Assembly (NCBI RefSeq): GCF_019448235.1
Contig: NZ_CP080409.1
Location: 1,860,001 to 1,924,000 of the forward strand
Direction: 5' to 3'
Source: Nocardioides panacisoli
Lineage (GTDB): Bacteria; Actinomycetota; Actinomycetes; Propionibacteriales; Nocardioidaceae
DNA: 64,000 nucleotides
Below the pieces are notes generated by a model, which had not been told where the DNA came from, did not search any database, and saw only the letters and a list, made by a program, of their open reading frames with translations. The translations under genes and the position numbers were made by a program. Below, in pieces: positions 59,060-64,000 of this stretch (its first letter is position 1; every line of letters begins with the position of its first letter).

Positions 59060-61696
59060 GCTGACGGCCCCACTCCCCAGCAGATCCGGCGTTCCCTCGC
59101 GCGCGCGGAGCGCGGCGCCGCGCTCGATGTCGAGGAGGCCGCCGCACTGCTGGCCGCCACCGGTGAGGACCTCGACCGGCTGACCGCGGCGGCGGGCCGG
59201 GTGCGTGATGCGGGCCTGGTCGCGGCCGGGCGACCCACGACGGTCACCTACTCGCCGAAGGTCTTCATCCCCGTCACCCGGCTGTGCCGCGACCGGTGCC
59301 ACTACTGCACCTTCGTCGAGACGCCGAAGCAGGCAGCACGGGAGGGCCGGGCGCCGTACCTCTCCCCCGACGAGATCGTCGACATCGCCCGCCAAGGCGC
59401 CGACCTCGGCTGCCTGGAGGCCCTGTTCACCCTCGGTGACCGTCCCGAGGACCGGTGGCCCGAGGCGCGCGAGTGGTTGGACCAGCAGGGCTATGACTCC
59501 ACCATCGCCTACGTGCGTGCGATGGCGATCCGGGTGCTGGAGGAGACCGGGCTGCTGCCCCACCTCAACCCCGGCGTGATGTCGTGGACCGAGCTCAACC
59601 GGCTCAAGCCGGTGAGCCCGTCGCTGGGCATGATGCTCGAGACCACGTCACGGCGGCTGTACGAGACCAAGGGCGAGGCCCACCACGGCTCCCCGGACAA
59701 GGACCCCGACGTCCGGCTCCGGGTGCTCGACGACGCCGGGCGCCACTCGATCCCCTTCACCACCGGCCTGCTGGTCGGCATCGGCGAGACACTGGCCGAG
59801 CGCGCCGAGACGATCTTCGCGCTGCGGCGCACCTCCCGTGACTTCGGAGCGGTGCAGGAAGTGATCGTGCAGAACTTCCGCGCCAAGCCCGACACCGCGA
59901 TGCGCCACAGCGACGACCTCGGGCTGGAGGAGTTCCGGGCCGCGATCGCGGTCACCCGCCTCGTGCTCGGACCGCGCGCCCGGGTGCAGGCACCGCCCAA
60001 CCTGGTGGACTCCTCGGAGGGCTCGACGGAGTGCCGCCTGCTGCTGGAGGCCGGCGTCGACGACTGGGGCGGCGTGTCGCCGGTGACGCCGGACCACGTC
60101 AACCCCGAACGCCCGTGGCCCTCGCTGGACCGGCTGCGCGACATCACCGCGGAGTGTGGGTTCGAGCTGCGGGCACGCCTGACCGTCCACCCCGAGTACG
60201 TCGTCGGCGCACTCCAGCGCGGTGAGCCCTGGCTGGACCCCCGCGTCGCCGGCCACGTCGCCGCACTGGCCGACGCCGACGGCCTCGCCCTGCCCGACGC
60301 CCGCCCCACCGGCCTGCCCTGGCAGGAGCCCGACGGCGGCCTCGAGGGCCAGGGCGGCTTCGGCCGCACCGACCTGCACGCCGCGATCGACCAGACCGGC
60401 CGCACCGAGGACCGCCGCGCCGACTTCGACACCGTCTACGGCGACTGGGACGCCATCCGCGAGGCCGCCGCGCAGACCTCGGCGGGCCTCGACACGGCCA
60501 CCAGTGACGAGCCCGACCTCGCGGGTCGAGCCGACGCCCAGCAGCCCGACCTTGCTGGTCGAGCCGACGCGAGCGCCAGCGAGCGGCGTGTCGAGACCCC
60601 CGCAGCTCTCACGACCGCCGGCCACGACGCCCTGCGTGCGGCGGAGGCCGACCCGGGCAACCTCAGCGACGAGCACGCGCTGACCCTGATGACCGCGGAG
60701 GGGGACCTGCTGGACCAGGTCGCCCGGCTCGCCGACGACCTGCGCCGCGAGACCGTCGGCGAGGAGGTCACCTACGTCGTCAACCGCAACATCAACTTCA
60801 CCAACGTCTGCTACGTCGGGTGCCGCTTCTGTGCCTTCGCCCAGCGCAAGAGTGACGCGGACGCCTTCTCGCTGTCCTACGCCCAGGTCGCCGACCGCGC
60901 CCAGGAGGCCTGGGACCTCGGCGCGACCGAGGTCTGCATGCAGGGCGGCATCGACCCCGAGCTGCCGGCGACGGCGTACTTCGACCTGGTGCAGGCGGTC
61001 AAGCAGCGCGTGCCCGAGATGCACGTGCACGCCTTCAGCCCGATGGAGGTCGTCAACGGCACCGCCCGGACCGGGCTCTCGGTCGAGGACTTCCTGATCA
61101 AGGCCCGCGAGGCCGGCCTCGGCTCCCTGCCCGGCACCGCCGCGGAGATCCTCGACGACGAGGTGCGTTGGGTGCTGACCAAGGGCAAGCTCCCCGCCGC
61201 GACCTGGATCGACATCGTCTCCACCGCCCACCGCATCGGGCTGCCGACCACCTCGACGATGATGTACGGCCACGTCGACAACCCCCGCCACTGGGTCGGC
61301 CACCTCCGCGTCCTGTCCCGCATCCAGGACGAGACAGGTGGGTTCACCGAGTTCGTCCCCCTCCCCTTCGTGCACAACTCCTCCCCGATCTACCTCGCCG
61401 GCGTCGCGCGGCCGGGCCCCACGATGCGGGACAACCTCGCCGTCCACGCGATGGCACGGATCCTGCTCCACGGCCGCATCCGCAACATCCAGACCTCCTG
61501 GGTCAAGCTCGGCGTCGAGGGCACCCGCGCGATGCTCAACGCCGGCGCCAACGACCTCGGCGGCACCCTGATGGAGGAGACGATCTCCCGCATGGCCGGC
61601 TCCGAGCACGGCTCGGCCAAGACCGTCGCCGAACTGGAGGAGATCGGCGCCGGCATCGACCGCCCCGTCCGCGAGCGCAGGACCCTCTACGACTGA
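59057..61696 (+). CDS. fbiC: FO synthase, bifunctional CofG-CofH
   Basis: An 879-aa fusion with two radical SAM domains. The N-terminal CofG half has CRDRCHYC (about residues 77-84) and the C-terminal CofH half has CYVGCRFC (about 585-592). Together they make FO (7,8-didemethyl-8-hydroxy-5-deazariboflavin) from tyrosine and a flavin-pathway diaminouracil, the core of F420. The linker contains a tandem repeat encoding PDLAGRADA twice (about 487-505) and then [10 protein letters not shown]. Its TGA overlaps the photolyase ATG (TGATG). Confidence 0.96.
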   Translation: MADGPTPQQIRRSLARAERGAALDVEEAAALLAATGEDLDRLTAAAGRVRDAGLVAAGRPTTVTYSPKVFIPVTRLCRDRCHYCTFVETPKQAAREGRAPYLSPDEIVDIARQGADLGCLEALFTLGDRPEDRWPEAREWLDQQGYDSTIAYVRAMAIRVLEETGLLPHLNPGVMSWTELNRLKPVSPSLGMMLETTSRRLYETKGEAHHGSPDKDPDVRLRVLDDAGRHSIPFTTGLLVGIGETLAERAETIFALRRTSRDFGAVQEVIVQNFRAKPDTAMRHSDDLGLEEFRAAIAVTRLVLGPRARVQAPPNLVDSSEGSTECRLLLEAGVDDWGGVSPVTPDHVNPERPWPSLDRLRDITAECGFELRARLTVHPEYVVGALQRGEPWLDPRVAGHVAALADADGLALPDARPTGLPWQEPDGGLEGQGGFGRTDLHAAIDQTGRTEDRRADFDTVYGDWDAIREAAAQTSAGLDTATSDEPDLAGRADAQQPDLAGRADASASERRVETPAALTTAGHDALRAAEADPGNLSDEHALTLMTAEGDLLDQVARLADDLRRETVGEEVTYVVNRNINFTNVCYVGCRFCAFAQRKSDADAFSLSYAQVADRAQEAWDLGATEVCMQGGIDPELPATAYFDLVQAVKQRVPEMHVHAFSPMEVVNGTARTGLSVEDFLIKAREAGLGSLPGTAAEILDDEVRWVLTKGKLPAATWIDIVSTAHRIGLPTTSTMMYGHVDNPRHWVGHLRVLSRIQDETGGFTEFVPLPFVHNSSPIYLAGVARPGPTMRDNLAVHAMARILLHGRIRNIQTSWVKLGVEGTRAMLNAGANDLGGTLMEETISRMAGSEHGSAKTVAELEEIGAGIDRPVRERRTLYD
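60512..60598 (+). repeat. Tandem repeat/REP-like insertion in the fbiC linker
   Basis: Two direct 26-base copies (60512-60537 and 60545-60570) differ at two positions and share GGTCGAGCCGACGC. They are followed by GAGCGCCAGCGAGCGGCGTG and TCGAGACC, giving an imperfect GGTCGAG...TCGAGACC inverted repeat. The 87 bases are in frame and fall between the two enzyme domains. Confidence 0.65.
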
Positions 61697-63045
61697 TGCC
61701 GACCACCGTGATGTGGTTCCGCCGGGACCTGCGCCTGGGCGACCACCCTGCCCTGCTCGCCGCCGCCGAGCAGGGCGACGTGGTGCCGCTCTTCGTCCTC
61801 GACGACGCCCTCTGGACACCGGCCGGCGTGCCGCGACAGCAGTTCCTGCTGCAGTCGCTGCGCGCGCTGGACACCGACCTGCGCGAGCACGGCCCGGGCT
61901 TGGTCGTGCGCCGGGGCCGGCCCGAGGAGGTCGTTGCGGCGGTCGTCGAGGAGGCGGGCGCCTGCGCGGTCCACATCAGCGAGGACTTCGGGCCCTACGG
62001 ACACGCTCGGGACGACCGCGTGCGGGACGCGCTCGGCGAGGACGTGCCGCTGGTGGCGACCGGGTCGCCGTACGCCGTCTCCCCCGGCCGGGTGACCACC
62101 CAGCAGGGAGAGACCTACAAGGTCTTCACCCCGTTCAGCCGCGCCTGGGCCGAGCACGGGTGGCGTGCCCCGGCCGAGAGCGATCCCTCGCAGGTGACGT
62201 GGCGCAGCGTGCGGAGCGAGGATCTGCCGAAGGAACCGCAGGGCGACGCCGACCTGCCCGAGGCCGGCGAGGAGGCGGCGCTGCAGCGGTGGCGCGACTT
62301 CCTCGACGAGCGCGAGCACTACGACGACGAGCGCGACCAGTTGGGCAAGCAGTCCACCTCCGGCATGTCGCCCTACCTGCGGTGGGGCGCGATCCATCCG
62401 CGCACACTGCTCGCCGATCTCGGCCCCGACGACGCCTCGCTGCGCAGCGAGATCGCGTGGCGGGAGTTCTACGCCGCCGCGCTGTGGGCCTGGCCCCACG
62501 CCGCGCGGGAATACCTCAAGCCCGAGTACGCCCGGATGCCCTACGTGACCGGCAACAAGCGCAAGGCCCGCTTCGAGGCGTGGTGCGAGGGTCGCACCGG
62601 GTTCCCGGTGGTCGACGCGGCGATGCGGGAGCTGCTCGCGACCGGACTGATGCACAACCGGGCCCGGATGGTCGTGGCCTCGTTCCTCGTCAAGGACCTG
62701 AAGATCGAGTGGACCTGGGGCGCCCGACACTTCATGCGGCACCTGGTCGACGGTGATCTCGCCAGCAACCAGCTCAACTGGCAGTGGGTCGGCGGCTCGG
62801 GGTTGGATGCGGCGCCGTACTTCCGGATCTTCAACCCGACCAAGCAGGGCGAGAAGTTCGATCCGGACGGTCACTACGTGCGCCGGTGGGTGCCCGAGCT
62901 CGCCGACGTCGAGGGTCGCGCCGTGCACACGCCGTGGACGCTGTCGACCGGAGTGCCGGAGGGTTACCCGGAACCGATCGTGGACCACAAGGCGGAGCGC
63001 GAGTCCGCCCTCGAGGCGTATCAGGAGCTGCGGACGCCCCGGTAG
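61696..63045 (+). CDS. phr: Deoxyribodipyrimidine photolyase (class I CPD type)
   Basis: A 449-aa cryptochrome/photolyase family protein. MWFRRDLRLGDHPALLAA starts the antenna domain. The FAD domain has SGMSPYLRWGAIHPR, IAWREFY and LMHNRARMVVASFLVKDL, then NQLNWQWVGGSGLDAAPYFR and IFNPTKQGEKFDPDG, the standard class I signature with the Trp chain. It repairs cyclobutane pyrimidine dimers with light. The ATG overlaps the fbiC stop (TGATG), so FO made by FbiC could serve as its 8-HDF antenna (inference). Its 3' end overlaps the convergent oxidoreductase gene by 25 bases. Confidence 0.93.
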   Translation: MPTTVMWFRRDLRLGDHPALLAAAEQGDVVPLFVLDDALWTPAGVPRQQFLLQSLRALDTDLREHGPGLVVRRGRPEEVVAAVVEEAGACAVHISEDFGPYGHARDDRVRDALGEDVPLVATGSPYAVSPGRVTTQQGETYKVFTPFSRAWAEHGWRAPAESDPSQVTWRSVRSEDLPKEPQGDADLPEAGEEAALQRWRDFLDEREHYDDERDQLGKQSTSGMSPYLRWGAIHPRTLLADLGPDDASLRSEIAWREFYAAALWAWPHAAREYLKPEYARMPYVTGNKRKARFEAWCEGRTGFPVVDAAMRELLATGLMHNRARMVVASFLVKDLKIEWTWGARHFMRHLVDGDLASNQLNWQWVGGSGLDAAPYFRIFNPTKQGEKFDPDGHYVRRWVPELADVEGRAVHTPWTLSTGVPEGYPEPIVDHKAERESALEAYQELRTPR

Positions 63046-64000
63046 ATCCCGCGACGCACGATCCACGGCTGCAGCACCCGGTCCACGCTCCACGCCGGGA
63101 AGCGGAACGGGTGCCCCGAGGGGGCGAAGACCTGCAGGCCGTCCGGCTGTGGTCCGAGGACCGAGCCCCAGCGGGACCGGGCCGGGGTGAACTCGCGCAG
63201 CGCTCGTCCGCGCAGGTGGGCCCGCACGTTGCGGGCGAGCAGCCGGTCGGCGCGGTTGCGTGCCGAGGAGCGCAGCGGGTCGGTGGCGGCCGCGTCGCCG
63301 ATGGCGAAGATCGCCGGGTCCACCGGTGACTGCAGCGTCGGTGCCACCCGCACGAAGCCGTGGTCATCGAGGAGCTCGGCCGGCAGCCAGTCGGTGTTCG
63401 GGGTGACTCGTCCCACCGCCCACAGGACGGCGTCTGCCGGGGTCGGCGGCTGGCCCGTGGTCCAGTGGACCGGGCCGGTCGTGATGCGCGTGAGGTCCGC
63501 GGGCAGGTCGGCCCGGTGGCCACCGTGGAGGTCGACGCCGCGGTCGCGGAGGCGGCGGCGTACGTGCCGCCAGACGCGGGGGTGGTGGTGTGCGAGCGGA
63601 CGATCGCCGGGGAAGTGCAGCGACACCTCGGCCTCGGGCCAGCGCAGGGCCAGGTGGGCCGCACTCCCGACCGCGGCCGCGCCGCCGCCGACCACGACGA
63701 TGCGACCCGCGTCGGCGAAGCGGTCGTGGGCCGCGGCGAGCTCATCGGCGACCTCGCCATCGTGCTGGAGGTGGGGACGACGCCAGAAGCCGTTGGTGAC
63801 GCCGGGCGCGAGCACGAGGACGTCGTAGGGCTCCTCGCCCCACGTGCCGTCGGCACGACGCAGCGCCAGTCGACGCGCGTCCCGGTCCACCCCGGTGGCC
63901 GCGGCGTGCACCGTGCGGACGCGGTCGAGGCGGCGGTACTGCGCGAAGTCCATCCAGTAGTCCCGGGCCCACCGCTCCGGGTGCGCGAGCCGCAGGCCGA
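63021..64000 (-). CDS. FAD-dependent pyridine nucleotide-disulfide oxidoreductase-like protein (5' end cut by window edge)
   Basis: The minus-strand frame is open from the right edge to the TCA stop at 63021, giving about 326 residues. VLVLAPGVTNGFWRRP, the second Rossmann motif RIVVVGGGAAAVGSAAHLAL and the FAD C-terminal motif PAIFAIGDAAAT match NDH-2/AIF-like oxidoreductases (FSP1/AIFM2 branch). The first GxGxxG lies beyond the window, so the in-frame ATG at 63953 is unlikely to be the true start. The redox partner is unknown. Confidence 0.85.
   Translation of the reverse strand, partial: GLRLAHPERWARDYWMDFAQYRRLDRVRTVHAAATGVDRDARRLALRRADGTWGEEPYDVLVLAPGVTNGFWRRPHLQHDGEVADELAAAHDRFADAGRIVVVGGGAAAVGSAAHLALRWPEAEVSLHFPGDRPLAHHHPRVWRHVRRRLRDRGVDLHGGHRADLPADLTRITTGPVHWTTGQPPTPADAVLWAVGRVTPNTDWLPAELLDDHGFVRVAPTLQSPVDPAIFAIGDAAATDPLRSSARNRADRLLARNVRAHLRGRALREFTPARSRWGSVLGPQPDGLQVFAPSGHPFRFPAWSVDRVLQPWIVRRGIYRGVRSS

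Noticed and set aside
56878..59247. 789-codon minus-strand frame antisense to the acyltransferase
   Set aside because: Shadow frame; the plus strand encodes intact acyltransferase and SGNH motifs.

Overview
The window is very GC-rich and densely coded. Actinobacterial markers include coenzyme F420 genes, a mycobacterial-type SOS box beside a DUF222/HNH gene, an Sdh1-like succinate dehydrogenase, monomeric NADP-isocitrate dehydrogenase and many GTG starts with GTGA/TGATG overlaps. Gene content and order fit a Nocardioides-like member of the Propionibacteriales. That placement is inferred from content, not from a search. No rRNA, tRNA, CRISPR array, prophage or IS element was recognised; this is core chromosome with a few accessory genes.

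Layout. 1-1762: 5' part of methylmalonyl-CoA mutase small subunit and a GT4 glycosyltransferase. 1815-7588: formate/oxalate module (LysR regulator, OFA-type transporter with a 41-aa membrane partner, FdhD, FdhF/YdeP-like molybdoenzyme). 7697-14868: two divergent succinate dehydrogenase operons of different class. 14941-18719: small membrane protein, YihY/BrkB protein, 2H phosphoesterase, TrpS, SDR. 18719-20737: P450 with divergent TetR. 20751-27823: tandem ABC exporter, MFS exporter, secreted metzincin-like protease. 27863-35569: icd, lipoprotein, mdh, DUF3017, folD, purH, purN, with a ZTP riboswitch in front of purH. 35579-42285: DUF6350 protein, a sigma-like/membrane/sensor fusion, an SOS-boxed HNH gene, and a separate ECF sigma plus sensor pair of the same architecture. 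42363-48643: sucCD, M23 peptidase, PcrA, small membrane protein. 48665-53785: M15 lipoprotein, LuxR-type response regulator and PspC histidine kinase, divergent from a PspC/LiaF-like protein and two small membrane proteins. 53773-63045: F420 genes (npdG, LLM oxidoreductase, fbiC) with acyl-CoA dehydrogenase, acyltransferase and photolyase. 63021-64000: partial FAD oxidoreductase.

How the genes fit together. Much of the window is central metabolism: icd, sucCD, two SDHs and mdh cover most of the TCA cycle, while mutA feeds it with succinyl-CoA. FolD and PurH/PurN are linked by one-carbon units, and the ZTP riboswitch senses the purine/folate intermediate that accumulates when 10-formyl-THF is short. 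FbiC makes FO, the F420 precursor and also the 8-HDF antenna of some photolyases, and its stop codon overlaps the photolyase start. Several gene boundaries carry a dispersed short repeat with core TCGAC(A/G)GGCTC(A/G); one copy supplies the start codon of SdhA.
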